From assembly GCA_037013685.1 (NCBI GenBank), contig CM072886.1, positions 59,388,933 to 59,452,932 on the forward strand: DNA of 64,000 bases, read 5' to 3'. How positions within the stretch are numbered: position 1 is the stretch's first letter; every line of letters begins with the position of its first letter. Origin of the DNA: Acridotheres tristis (Eukaryota; Chordata; Aves; Passeriformes; Sturnidae). Below, piece by piece: positions 25,451 through 39,200 of the stretch. A model generated the notes under the pieces. It was not told the origin of the DNA and searched no databases. It saw only the letters and a program-made list of their open reading frames with translations. The position numbers were made by a program, and so were the translations under genes.

Positions 25451-28354
25451 ATTCTCCCCTTGAGTGTCCCAAAAATGCCACTGCCTTCTGACAGGGCAGA
25501 AGAGATACAACAGCTGGTCATGTTACCATCTCTGGTGAGTCAGAAAACTGCCAAATACTTCCGTTTCCTAGCATGGCATCCCATTTAATGCTCTTCACAC
25601 CCTCCTCTTCAACTTTTTGCTAAAGTTTAGATAGTTTAAACTTTCCCTGAACTGATGCAATGATACTCAAGAACCGCAATGCCAAGTTTGACACCACAAA
25701 ACTATTCCTGTTCCAGACAGCTAACACAATTAAGGACAAAGCATAGAGCCCGGAGGTGTGCAGCGGGTGTTGAGGGATCTGCTAAAAATCCTTGCACTTA
25801 TACCTTCAATGTCTGAGTGTGCCCTTACAAAGTTTATCTATTCCTATGTGATTCAGGAGCATTGCCATGTTCAAGCTTTCTTTCCATCCCATTCAGATTT
25901 TTTTCTCCCAGTGGTCACCACATTGGTTTCCTCAGATGGATACGAGGAGGGGGAGTTGGCTTTTTCACAGAGGGGCCACTTCTAAATTATGCTTAATCCC
26001 TGCATGAACAGCAGTGTTACACACTAGTCCTCTTGCTATTTGAAAGTTATTTATGTGGTTCAAATGTTCTTTTTCTATGTGTATAAACACAACTTGTTAG
26101 CTTCCATTCAGCCTGAGCTCTATCAACTCTAACTTTTACCCTTTTCTTACAACTTCTCCTTTCTTGGGACACAAAATTGAGACTGCTGGAGTACTTGCAA
26201 AAGCTCCTAGTTCCTGCTCTGTTGAGGTCCATGAGCTCTCAGTGAAGCCCACTTGCATTGCTAGCAGTTTGGCAAACTCATGTTAGCTATCTCTCAAAGA
26301 CAAATTTTAATTAAGGACAAACTTTTAATCCTCCCTTCATTTTAATTAAATCGATTCCTGATCACTTGATCTTAAGTTACTTCCCAAGTCTAGCTTTTCT
26401 ATGATCTCATTATTAGCTGCTAAAACCAGAAAAGATACTCTTTTATTCACTATGTCCTTTCTTGTTTTGTTTGTGGGGAGGAGGTAGGGTGATTTGGGGT
26501 TTTTTTAATGATCTTTCACAGTTACACTCATGGACAGTCTACTTCTTTCTCTTACTGTTCTTCCCGAACACACTTTTCCAGCAAGATTATTATTCTGCTA
26601 TGCACCTATTGTTCTGTACAACATTTGTCTTCACAGGTAGATCAGATTCCCCTTCCCTAATAACCTGGTATTTAAGTACAAACCTTTTCCTTGTCTCTAA
26701 CTGACCACAACCAATCACTTTGTCAAGTTAAGCACAAACATTTCATTAAATGACCTGATAGTCCAATTAAGATAACTATCATTTCTATCAGTTATACTCT
26801 TCTTCCATTATTCATTAATGTATCTTCTCCGTGTTTGACATCCTGCACACTAAAGCCAGGTATGAATATCATATGACCATATTCAGACCCTTTCCCATCC
26901 TTTCTTAACATATTCAATTGCTGGAACAACCTTAGCAAAACATACTGTCACTCCACACAGTGACACATACCATCCCTTAAGAAATATTCTAATTTCTTGA
27001 ATGTAACCCAGAAGAAATGCAGTCCAAGCTTTTCTCTCTCTGCCCATCTTACTTGCAGGCCTTCACTAGCAACTGGAAGAATTCTTATCACCAGAATCTA
27101 GATTTTCTGCAGAAGTCACGGTAAAAGTGTAAATGGGAAGGGATATGCATATCTTGATGAGGATTTCCTAAGAAAGAGCAAAACCACTGAAGTTCCACTT
27201 TAAATTGTAGCAAAAATCTGAGGGAGGAAGGTACCATGGGCTGATGGAGAGCAAGAGTCAGTCTCTAAAAATTGTACAACTTACAGGTAGAATAGAGGTA
27301 GATTGTTAAGTGCTTCTAAAATAAAGTTCATTTTTTGTTTAAGGCAGTGCAAAGTATAGGGAAACCTAGAATAAAAATAATTAAGGCAATATGGCTGGAA
27401 GACTTTTTGTAGAAGCAGCCTAAAGGGACAGTAACAGGATAAAAGAGCACATATCAAACCAGAAAAAGTTACAAGGCAGAGAGAGAGAATCATAAGGTGA
27501 AGAGGTATGAGGCAAGAGCTTTAGCAGTTTCTTCTTAAGTCCTCAAGTATCCAAAAACATCAGATAGCTTTTTATAAGAGATGCTAAAAAAAGTCAAGCT
27601 GAAGGTAACACTGGTCACAGAATTTTGATCTGTAACCTAAGTCTAAAAGAATTGGTGAAATCAGCACTCGGAAATATCACATATTTTTCTCAGAAAGGAT
27701 TCATGTACAAACACATCTGAGTCATCAGAACAGAAGATACAGAGAGCAAAGGGAAAACTGCAGAATTATTCCTACACTGAAAGCCATGTGTAGAATATCT
27801 TCACAGACATACATAGTGGTAGAAGGAAACAAGTCACAAAAGTGTATATCTCTGCTTTAAAAATAAAAAGCATAGTGACTGCTGAAGGTGACTAAGGGAT
27901 TCTCAGTAGTCATTAAATAATGAATTAAACATTCACATATCCACTTATATGATTTTTGTTTCCAAATCAATAGCATACCACAAGTTATGCTGACATTCTA
28001 CAGAACAGATCTGACCATTCAAAACCTTTGAGACTTGTTTCTGCCGTGCTACAATTCCACAGAGCTACACTGCCTTGTCAATATAAAGTGAATAGTTTTG
28101 CTTACACTGCATCCCAGTACCTGTAGGCTCTGTCCAACTGTCCCTAGAGGGACACAGCTGCTGAATATTTCTTACATTTACCGTTGGAAGAAGCTTGTGT
28201 AATACCAGTTAGGGTGATATTTACCGACAGAATAAACATGCAGAGGGATTCAGCACTTGCAGTCTGTAATGAAGCACAATGTATCACAGCAGAGACATCG
28301 GCCCAGTGTCTAACTCCGCTTGAAGAAAGGCTGAATAATTTTTCTTCTTTCTAG
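25451..28354. other. Non-coding sequence, no gene seen
   Basis: The 25.5-27.1 kb part remains pyrimidine-rich on the plus strand and could hold more decayed L2 sequence, but I found no recognisable motif in it. No exon was called. An acceptor-like site near 26,430 (minus) opens a short frame that soon stops without a donor. Confidence 0.45.
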
Positions 28355-28382
28355 AGACGAAACCTCTGTAATTCCCAGTAGA
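28355..28382 (+). other. Candidate 28-bp microexon
   Basis: A strong acceptor (tttttcttctttctag) and a strong donor (GTAGA|gtaagt) enclose 28 bases. One of three frames is open and reads D-E-T-S-V-I-P-S-R, entering after one base and leaving on a codon boundary. The sites are on the strand opposite to the other exon candidates, so it would belong to a different transcript. Paired sites this close can occur by chance. Confidence 0.22.
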
Positions 28383-31059
28383 GTAAGTCTATGAGTTTAA
28401 ATAAGTTCTCAAAAAAAAAGCTGTAGATTATTTCACATCCCCAGCTGTCAGCCAATAGCCTGGATAATGAAAATCCACAGTTTCCTGGCTTGCTGTGCAG
28501 CTCCTTGCAGGCTTCAGAGTAACTGTTTCTCTCATTTGCCTACACTCGCTATGATTTCCTTTCTCTTTACTTCAAGAATTTATTTTTTCTTACTACATCT
28601 GTAGGAGATGACAGGAGGGATTACCGCTACCAGAGATGTTGCATATGACCTCTTCTTTTATGGGCACCGTTTGTCACTGAGGTTCATTAGACTTGTGTTT
28701 CCTAAACTTACTTCAGTCAAGGAATGAACTTTTAAGATGGATGAACACTCACAGCATAGCTGCTTTAAACAAAACCACCCCAGTTTGTAAATACGAAGTG
28801 ATTAGAGAAATTCGCTGCAGAAATCAGTCACATTAATCAGCTGGTTGTAAAGCAGATTGATGTGCACCAACTAGAGCTGTCTAAACAATTTTGTTAACCT
28901 TTAGCAAAAATGTGAAGGAATATGCTGCAAAATAGTTCCCTTTTACATGGATAGAACATGCTTCTTTTAGGAGAACAGTTAAGTTCCAAGATTATTATTT
29001 TGTTCAGACTTCCCCAGAACAATTGGCCCAAAAAGAGTAATTTATAGTTACAGCACTCTTTCTACAAGTTCATTCAAGGCTGCAAACAGCAACAGCCAAT
29101 GGCAGGACAAGGAGTGTTTATTCAAAGGCTGACTGTAGATGAGGACTTGTGGAAGGAGACTGATGCTCAGTAAATGTACAAAGAAAAATTAATCACCAGA
29201 AAGCCTTGAAGAATTTTCTTCCAGCATTGCTTTACCTCCCATATTGTAACTAATTTTACTTTTTTTCTCGGCCAAAATTACAGTGGAATTGCAGAATAAT
29301 CTGTGAAATCATTGCTGATAATAGTCCAGGGAAGAATGGGTTCAACACCTGCAGGAATGGCCATGCACACCTGGAGATAATGAATCTGAACATAAAACAC
29401 CCTCCCTCCCCCAAGAATAACTTAAAAAGAAATATATTCCTCCATTTTTTTGGAGGAAGCATTTGATTCATATTTCCAGGTTTTCTCTCACAACCACCAC
29501 AAATTGAAAACTGATTTAAAAGGTGAGGAGCAAGAGAAGAGAAATCCAATGATCTTTTAAGTAGTTTTCTTCCAAGAGGTACAGTTTTCAGAAGAACATC
29601 AAAGTAGACACTGATAATATTACTCTCACATCAATCACAGTATGTTTCAAAATACCTGGAAACTCTGAAGCTAACATTTTCAGAAGAAAGCACAGGAACT
29701 TCCAAAGCAGGATGTGCATGTTACACGACGTGGGGAATTTAGACAAAGTCAAGGAATTACCTTTAATTTTTTTGTAATATGCATCCACTTCCAATAGTTA
29801 TCAAACCTTGTTTACCCAGGTAGGCCAAATTCTCAGTAAATTTGATTCAGATTTTAGAGAGTTACAAGCGGGAAGGTGTCTGATAACACCACTCTTCTGT
29901 TGCAATCACATCTCTCACTTGTACTCAGCAGGGATATTTGTTTAAGCGACAAAAGAATTTGGTATCAATCCCTCTTGCTGAGTAAGCTGCACTTGATCTG
30001 CACAGCCAATGAATAATAAATCAATGCAAATTACACCACTTTATCACTAACAACCATTTTCTGGTCAGCTACACCACAGAATACAGTCTCTCCCACAGGA
30101 GACAAATAACCCCCAGTGTCTTAAAATAGGAGTTATTTATAGCCTGCGGGGAAACAATTGTGCTCTAACATATAATTTGCACCACTGTTTATATTTCCAG
30201 TGAGTTTGGCCCTTGAAATCTTTGGCTACAATGAAGACACAAGCTGCTTTCATCATTAGTGCATGACGCTGCAAATTATTTTAATTAATATTTGAACATT
30301 CAGCTGTTAGGCAGCTCCTCATGCACCATAAGTACCACCTTACACTTGACAACTGGGTCACTCAGACACTGTTTCTTAACCATCTGTAGCTTTTCTGGAT
30401 GACAGTTTTTTGATAGAGATTGTGCCTGGCTTAAGGTAGGAGCTATCGGAGATAAAATAAATTTCCACGTCCTGACGGCAGAAAACTTGAAAGAGGAAGG
30501 TTTATAACTCACTCTCTATTAGTGCAGTAGAAAGCCATTCTTCTTCCAAAAGATGGATGGGTTTAGCCCCTCAGAGGTGTCAGCAGCTGCACAGATTTGG
30601 AGAAAGAGGCCTCGAGGGCACACTGAGGCCAGCCAGGGCCTCACCTTTTGCCAAGAAGATGGATGCTCTTTGTGTAGCACCATTTTCACAAGCATCTATC
30701 TGGAGCTCACTGTTGAGCACTAGAGCAAAATAACACATCAGTGCAAGCCAAAGCTAACTTCACCTATTCAAAACACACGAGCATGGAATAATAAAACACA
30801 CTTCCAAAACATCATGCAAAGCATCCACAGTTTGCTACCCACATAGGTTCGGTTTTGATGCATAGACTTCAATCTGAAGTGAAATTCTCTTCTCATACTT
30901 ATATTAACAAGAGACAGCTTTGATGGCATAACCATCAGCAGTTCTCTAGTGAATTCAGGCACCAACCTTTTGGACACCAACACAAACCTACAACTTGTAA
31001 TGCTTTGGATGCCATTCAGTGAATAAGCCTGTCAGGTAATGGCACGTGAAGCCTTGTGA
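28383..31059. other. Complex unique sequence, possible conserved non-coding elements
   Basis: No gene was seen. Stretches near 28.2-28.9 kb and 29.98-30.5 kb are compositionally balanced, free of repeats and dense in homeobox-like TAAT cores, E-boxes and an octamer-like 'atgcaaat' (tcaatgcaaattac near 30,025). That texture is typical of developmental enhancers, but conservation cannot be seen from one genome. Confidence 0.25.
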
Positions 31060-31400
31060 AGGTTTGAGCCACACTCAAGGCACCAAGCAGGTGACATCAT
31101 GCACAGAAAACTTGTGGCACAGAGTGATGTGAAGGGGGGGAAGATGCCTCTGAGCCTGGAAGCACCCACCTAGTGGAAGCCCTCCCACTGCAGGGAAACC
31201 CCAGCCTCCATTAGGCTGGACATCGAAGCCAGCTCTCCGACAGCACCGCCGGCACACCCAGGTCCATCCTGGCTGCAGTGCATGGGTGGATACAGCAGCC
31301 ACTTGGAGACCTGCCCTCTGTGCCTCTGAACCACTCCAAACTCGGCCAACTTCAGCTGCTCTGGGGTCTGAGGTTATCAGGGCAGAGATCTCTGCAAATA
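31060..31400. other. GC-richer patch, unexplained
   Basis: This patch has higher GC than its flanks, with several CpGs (ctccgacagcaccgccggca near 31,235). A minus-strand frame of 125 codons (31,075-31,452) covers it, but the product is not recognisable and no clean splice pair was found. It could be an old degraded repeat, a regulatory element or an exon of a non-coding transcript. Confidence 0.3.
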
Positions 31401-34400
31401 AAGAAATACAAACTGTGGGTGTCTGTTCTGACTCTTCTCTCTTTGTGACCAAGAAGCTTCTTTCAGGGCTGGCTTAACTTGCCCTGGAGGCTTCCCAGAG
31501 AGCTGTATAATAAAGATGATTGAAATGCAGACTATGTCAACAGACACTTCCTTTGAGAGAGGTAAACAGGAGGACAGCACCTTGTTCATCAAAAACAACC
31601 AGACATACCTATAGGGCATGCAGAGCCAGCCAAGATCCTTTGGGGTTTTCTCCTTCCTTTTAAGAAGAAAACTGTTATTAACTTTTTTTTCCCCAAATTT
31701 AATATTAAAAGAAAGCGCTGTCAACGCCCACAGTGATGTTATGTCAGCTGCTTATGTCAGGTCAAATACAGTGCAACAGGAAGCAGGGGCTTCATGTTAA
31801 TACTATCCCATTCTTCTCCTCCCTCCCAAACACAGACTGCTAAACTAAGCTCAACGACCAGACCCACAGCTTTCTGTCCAGCCTGCCCAAGAGAAAAGCA
31901 TTCTCCTAGAAGGAAAAGGCAAGTACATGCCAGCCAGCACCTCTTTTGAGAGCTCACATAAGATCAAGTCCTCCTAGCCCAGAAAGGAAAGTAACTGGAC
32001 ATTCTCCCTTGATCTAGAGGCAGGGGGGGAAGCAGCACAGTGTAGGACAGTATTTTCAGCCATCCAGCTTCTAAAAGCTAGCAGAAGATAGAGACCTGGG
32101 ATAGCATTTCAATAGTCATCATGATAGCCAAAGTAAATGAACACACTGACTGAGATGGTAAAAATCGGAACCCATCCAGAAAACTATTCACTTTCCAAGT
32201 TTTTATTTCTCTAGTTTTAAGATATGTAAATCTATTCTCTAATCCTTTTATTAAAATGCATATTTCTTAATCTTGCCATCCTTGTTATCCTAGTTCACAG
32301 TTTTTCCCTACTGTATCAGATTAATGGAAGCAATGCACTAGAGTAAAGGCAGCAGCAAGGCTGCTTTAAGCCTTGTCATGCACCTTTTCTCATGGGAGCC
32401 TAGTGGATAGGAGGTTATATTACTAGAACCTCTTTCAGGACAAGGCAGATCTTAATTCCTCCACTATCCAGCATTAGTGACATTTTCTCTTCAGCTATTC
32501 AGTAGATTTCCTGGGACAAAGGAATAGGTGGTGGCATAGGTGGTGCCTTTAATAACGTGAACAGGACACAATGGCTGGGCTGCTGCAGCCATCTACACAA
32601 GAGCCCTTGTTTGCACTCACTGGCTTCTCTGTGCCTCTCCTCCCACCACCAGGAAGTCTTGACATGACCAAAATTTACAGCAGTTATAACACACCACTCT
32701 AACTGCAAATTTTAATTAGAGAATTTGCCTCTGGTGCAATGCAGTAATAAAGAGAAAATGGGTGTCTCTGCTTTCTTCTGAGCATCTCTGTATGCAGGCA
32801 GGTATGGACAGACCTGAGCTTGCTCTGCCTATGCTCCAAGCTGGCTCCCAGTTGAAAGCTGTGTAGGTACAGCATGCAGTGAACAAGCAATTAGGCCCTG
32901 CACTCAACACACCTCAGCTTGCCTAGATGACTGCAAATAGAAATGAGAATTGTGCCCCTGTAACAAAGGAATAAAAAAAAACCAAAACAAAACAAAACAA
33001 AAAAAAAACCAACCAACCAACAAAAACCACACATTTTCTTTACATCTAACACTTGTTCACACTTGCCCTAACAAGCTTGCCAGTATTGTCCTTGTCTTCT
33101 CATAGGTGTATGCTTTTAGATGGTTTTTTTTAGCTTGACATTCGTTATATTTAGGTCATTTGCAAGTATTAAGCTATCATCTGCACAGACATGATAGCAA
33201 ATATAACAAAAGTAATACTAAGAGAGAATAACCCACAGTGGGTAGTGGATTATAACAAAGAACCAGTAAAGCCTGGATGACCCTTATCAGGGTGAGCCAC
33301 CTCTTGCTAACACCTCTAAATTAAGGTTTACCACTTCTGTTTTACTCTGGATATTTTAAAAAAGAATCACAGAAGAATAGCATGGACAAATCAAAAACAA
33401 ACAATGCAAAATCAACAGAAGCATCTATTCTTTTTATTAGGAGGTTTACCAAGTGCCTAACCAGTCAAAAGTCAAACCACTAAGACAACATAATAAAATT
33501 GAAGTCATTTTTTGAAGACTAGAAATTTTAAATACTGAGCAGCCTATACTTCTGTTGTCTCTCTCTGATCTTCTTATAACTCCTGTTTGGATGATGTTAT
33601 TGGAAAAAATAAAAAGTTAGGAACAGCATAGTCCTTATTAAGGGCAGACTTAGAAGAACTGACTTCTCCTCAGCACCCCAGAACCACATGAAGGCACCTA
33701 TCTTCAGGCAGGATGTCAAACTTCTCCTTGCTGTTGTTTCACTAGCTGAGCAGGAGCCAGGTGATTTCCAGCTCTACCCTGGGGGTAAGTAGCCTTCTCT
33801 GCCCCTCCCTCAGCTTTCCTACCCTGCCAGGCTAGTCTTCTCAGCAGGGCAGCTACCTAGCGGGAACTATAACTCCAACCACCAGCAGGATCCTGCAAGT
33901 CCTTCCTCATCATCATCCCCACATCTCATCTTTGCAGCAGGACGTTTGTGGAAGTGCTTTGGAGGGCAAACAAGCCCCAGAGGCAGCCCAGCTGGCAGAT
34001 GTCCTCCACTCTCAATGAGGGTATTTGGTTGAGCAGCACAACTTTGCTTTTATATTTGATTCCTGGGCCCCACCTGTACTGCAGAACCTCAGAGAGCTGC
34101 CTTTGATCTCTCCACTTCCCTACTTTCAGGCTCAAGTTTAGCAAAGGTGATTCCCTAATGCATGGTACCAACTCATGGTTCTGAGCTGTCATTACTGGTA
34201 GAGAGGAAAAGCACCAGAGACAAATAAACCTCAGGAAGGAAGAATATGTATTATTTCAGTAAATTCGCCAGAAAATATTAATTAATTCAGGAAACCCCCA
34301 GATTAAAAAAAAAAAAAAGGAGGAAAAAAATCTCTTTCACTTATGGCAAAGCCAAGAGATCATAAGTCCTGAATACCTTTTTCTCTTTTTCCCTTGGCAA

Positions 34401-36232
34401 CAAGACTGGGATAGAGCAGGTCAAGCAACAACATAACAACTTTGAATGCTGTTGGGCTGCTATCCAAAAAACAAGACAGAATATGAATGTAACCTGATTT
34501 CAAATGGATCTGGGAGAGCCTTAATGCCGAAGTCTGTATGCCATCTTTGTAATTACTAAAATCTCAGACCAGCCCATGTTTCTGAGTACTGGCCGAGATT
34601 AGCAAGTCACCTGAAAGTTTACAGTAGGAAAACCATATGGATATATTCCTGTAGCTACATGTGTACAGTAATTAAGGCATAGGTAAGCAATAACACATGC
34701 CCACGGCATCATACGTGGTGAGGCACGAGGCTTACGTGCATATCTTATTATGACTTCAGACTTCAAAGAGCCTTATTGCTCAGACAAAATTGGTAGCCTA
34801 ACCCTTGTAAAACACACATAAGCATCTACTGCTATAAAACACATATAGGTGTTGATATAACAGAAGATTTAAAGTGTGGGTACCAGAACTGTGAAAGGGG
34901 GAAGGAGCATTTTAAAATATTTTCCTATATTGTTTTACAGGGAATGCACTTTAAAGTAGCGGCCAAAACAAAGCATCACTTAACTTTAAAAAATGCCAGT
35001 TTCATGCCAATGCCTGAAATCTGGTTGCTTTGCAGGCACTTTAAGCTTATGTTCTCCTCTGAGAAACCTGGTTTTTTCTAGTACACCATCTACTTGATTG
35101 CTTTCAGACCTCTAATCAATCAAGAAATCCCACCCCAATCATGTGATAAGCAGCTGACATTTGTGCATGATAATTTAAGAAAAAATAAATCAATAGTGAG
35201 TATTTCTCTTTTACATGGCCTTTTCAAAATTGCATCACATTTTACCAAAGTACATTTTTATGAAGATTGGTCTCTAAGTGAATAGCACTAACTTCAAAGC
35301 AAACGTTTCTGCAAGGGCTGTTGCAACATTCTAGTTCTTACACGATCTCCAAGGCTGCAGAGTGACCTAGGAGGCAGCTGTAATGAGACACAGACAGTGA
35401 ATAAAGCACTGATTTAATTATGTTGTTTGATATATGATGACCTCATCCACTGCTGTTTATACTACTATAGTGCTTGAAATACTCCATCGACATATGGGAA
35501 GGCACAGGCTCCAGCCTGAAGAGCTTACAGCCTGCAAGACAGAAACCAGATGAAGGGTGTTCTCTTCCTGTAGCTTACAGGAGGTTTTGAAGCTTTGTTC
35601 ATTTCCATCGGGTCTCAAACGTGCACTGAATGCTGGAAGCAGGTTGCTGAGCCAGCTTGCTGGACAAAATATCCACTCCTTTGATTACAGAAGAGATTTC
35701 TGACGTGTAAAATTCTGTGTTCTCTTGTACAATTAACAATGGCAAAAAGTAAACATTGGTGAGAAGGAGGGATGTTACAGTTGTTTACAACATTTCCACC
35801 AAACTGCTTGAGTTATGGAGATACCTCGTGCCCCTGTGGCAGCTTTGACCCACTGTTGCCTTCTGCTATAAAAAAGAAGAGTGGGGGAAGGAATCAGTAC
35901 AACCTGATAGATCTTCCACCAAGGCAACTGTACTGGAACCATGTCCCTCCATAAAATTGACTATCAAGCTCAGAGTTTGGTTAAATATACATGTATGTCT
36001 TATTTTGCACTCCTGGCTACGATTCCCTGAAAAATATGCAATAAAGTTACCCTTTATGGTGTTAATGCCATGAAAATCTCCATGAGGAAATGAGTAGTTC
36101 TGTATTCAGTGCACCATCTGCCAACCATGCAGTAAATAAAGCCATACAAGAAATGGTGAGAAACAAAACATCAACAAGCTACCCACTCATTAAGCATTAG
36201 CCATGCTGTGTGCTGAACAATATGCAGGCCTT
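31401..36232. other. Non-coding sequence, no gene seen
   Basis: No gene or interspersed repeat was recognised. It contains the A-rich tract listed separately and an A run near 34,304-34,318. The 35.3-36.4 kb part has the unique, TAAT-containing texture of possible conserved non-coding DNA, by impression only. Confidence 0.5.
32971..33026 (+). repeat. A-rich tract with (AAAAC)n and (CCAA)n
   Basis: An A run, then AAAAC repeated about four times, then another A run, then CCAA about four times. This could be the degenerate tail of a retroposed sequence, but I recognise no element body upstream. Confidence 0.85.
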
Positions 36233-36254
36233 GGGGGGTGGAGGGGGAGGGGGG
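36233..36254 (+). other. G-rich cluster (possible G-quadruplex)
   Basis: Three G runs of 6, 5 and 6 are separated by TGGA and A. Three-tetrad folding would need a fourth run of three or more, so only a two-tetrad or imperfect G-quadruplex is directly supported. Confidence 0.5.
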
Positions 36255-39200
36255 AAGCACGCAATCCTCTAATTAAAGGCAATCAAAATGAATATTTACC
36301 AAGGGGATGAATGAGTAGCTTTAAACGTAGAATTTTCTAGCGTCCGATTGCTCGAGTTTGCAAGTTCAGCCCTTGAAGTTCAGCCCTGTTCAGTAATCTA
36401 AATTCCTAATTAAGGCATTATTTATCTTGTTTTATTTCTGTATGGAAGGAGACTCACAAAACACAGGTAGTTGACACACATTTACCCTTATTAGGTACAC
36501 ACACCCCTACAAGGACCATTGCTCTCAAGGTCTCCTGTCACAGAAACCTGACAAAAAACAGGTTAGAGATTTTGTTTTAAGGTCAGTCTGGAATAGCACC
36601 AGGAATTCAGTACATCCTCTCTCTTGTAGTGCGCTTTCTCTGCAACACTAGGTTAAAAAACTTCTATGTAAAAAGGAATTCAAGGAGTCTCCTGCTAGCA
36701 AGGATAAAAGAGCCAAAGAGTATAAATTAAATATAATATTAGCAAAGAAAAATGTGCATATATACACACATATATTTGAAAACATTTCAAATGCTACCAG
36801 AACATAACAAACGAGAAAACATTTGCCCAGCATAGCTGAAAAATATCTGAGAGACACTAACAGTAACATGTTTTCATTTTCTTTTTAAACTCTGGTACAA
36901 ATTCAGCTAATATCACTTTGTATGATCTCATACTGGGATAGAAGCCAAAAGTTTCACTTGAAATCTTTGCAGTTATCAGATCTGGAAAACTTTTCAATCA
37001 CTTAAGTTTGAGAAACATTTTTTAAAAAATAAAATCAGAGATTAAAGGCCAGGGGCTTGAAACATTTATCACTTCATCATACTCTTCCATTTGATGCTAG
37101 GTCAGCATCTTTACAGATACAATAAAATTTTTGCTTTACCTATATTTTGAGTTGTTTTGAAAAAATGTTTTGAAAAAATAAAACGAAACTGATGAATAGA
37201 CAGGGTTAGAAACAGACACAGAGTAACATGGCCAGGCAATTCATATGGAGGACAAGCTCCTTAGCGAGCATGTTCAGGAGTAAAAAGCTCCCAGGCATAA
37301 ATGGAAGTTTCCAATACTTGATTCCAGCAGTGGAAAACTGCAAACACACAGCCACATTGCTTTGGTGTCAACCTTGCAAGCCCCAGCCCTGCCAAACACC
37401 AGTGGGATAGTAGATATAGGATAAGTGTGATGTTCCCAGAAAGGATTGCTACAGCTGGACCTGCTCTTCCCTCCAGTTTTCCATGGTACTGGGGATCCCA
37501 GGCCTGCCTGTACTGCAGCTCAGTCAGCACCATCTCCCTTTTACCTCTACCAAGGGCCTGGGAAACCAGGACAACCTCCCAAAACCCTCAGACTGACCCA
37601 GACAGAGGCTGAAAGGGGAAGACAGTGGGATGCCCAGAAGAGTGTCCTGCTGGAAGCAAACATTATCAACCTATTTTAGCACTGCTAAAACAGGAGACTC
37701 CCAACTCCATATGACACCACACAGGGATTGAATGAAGAAAGATGAGAGTACTTTTCTGGCATGTCTGACACCCCCAGTCTCCTCCTGATAAAGCAAACAC
37801 ACAGACCACAAACACCTTGCAAGCACAATTGTAAGTGAAGAAAAAGCAGACACAAGGTAGAAGTTAATACAACCACAAGCACAGAGCAGTCCATACCTTG
37901 CCAAGCTTATCACATTTTTTGACAGAATATGCCAATTTATGAGCCATTAGGTCAGCTTCAGACCTGCTCTGGATTCAGGCAGGAGTCACATCTTGCCAAG
38001 AGACAGCCACCCTACCCACTACAGGACAAAAGGTATTTATGCAAAGCCTAAATCTTTAAAACATCCAATACAATTTTAATCTTACCATCAAGTAGTAAAT
38101 ATTCAGGCCAGAATATAGCTAGACTTCATTAGGACAAACTTCAAAATAAAGTTTTAAAACATTAGCTTTTTCTAAGCAAGTCAGTATATGAAAGATAGGA
38201 GAAAAAAAGAGAACATCTCTTCAGAAAGCACCTCAAGACACACAGGGGTGGGTTTGTAGGCTGATGGTTACCCCAGGCTGTGTTACCATATGCAGTCCCC
38301 TCTTCAAAATATAGAAAATACAAGAAGTACTACCAAAATGTTTCTGTTGCTTTCCCACACCTACATGAAAGCATTCTTTGTGCAAGCAAGCAAATACAGT
38401 GAGATTTCTCCACTTCCTTGATGGGAAAAGTAATTTTTCCTTCCCTCCAATAAGAGCTGTAGTTTACATCATACTGGTAAAAAAAGCTGGAAATCAAATT
38501 TTACCACTGTTTATTTCCTGATGAAGATCCCTTCTCTCCCATTACTTTCCAAAACTTCCCCTCAAAACACTTGTTTTCTCATCATTGCCTGCACAGTTCT
38601 CACCCCTTTGCTCTTTTCCCTCAGAAGAGCTTGATTTCTGGTTCCCTGAATTTTTCTTCACCTCTCTCTCCAGCTGCAGGGGAGACTCCTTAACACTTGG
38701 TTTCAAATACAGCCCACCAAGAAACATCTCTAGAGGGGAAAAAAGTGTAGATGGCTGAACAGAAAAATTCCCACCCACTTCACTCTCCACTGTATGCTTT
38801 CATCCTACTCTGTGTTCTGGAGAAGCCACACAAGTTACTATTCCCATTTGTTTTCCTCCTTCACCCACTGAGCTCCAGATGCTTTTGAAACACCACTGAC
38901 ACCCTCTTTGCTCTGCTGCCTACCCTTTTACCCCCTCCAAGTGCTGGGATACTCCTGAACCTTGTTGCAGCCTGCTCCTCTCCAGCATATATTTGCACCT
39001 GCTGCCTATTTCCACTTCAGGCAAAGCCTCAGGAATTGTCCCTGACACCTTTAAATCAATAATATGATTGCCTTTTCTCCCTACACCACCCAAGGCATGT
39101 CCTTTGGCTTCAGGGCTGTAGGCAGCATGGCATCATCTTGGTTCTGGCCCTGTGAAGCTCAGAGTGCTGTCCAGACACACCTATTGCTTTTAGGTGTTAC

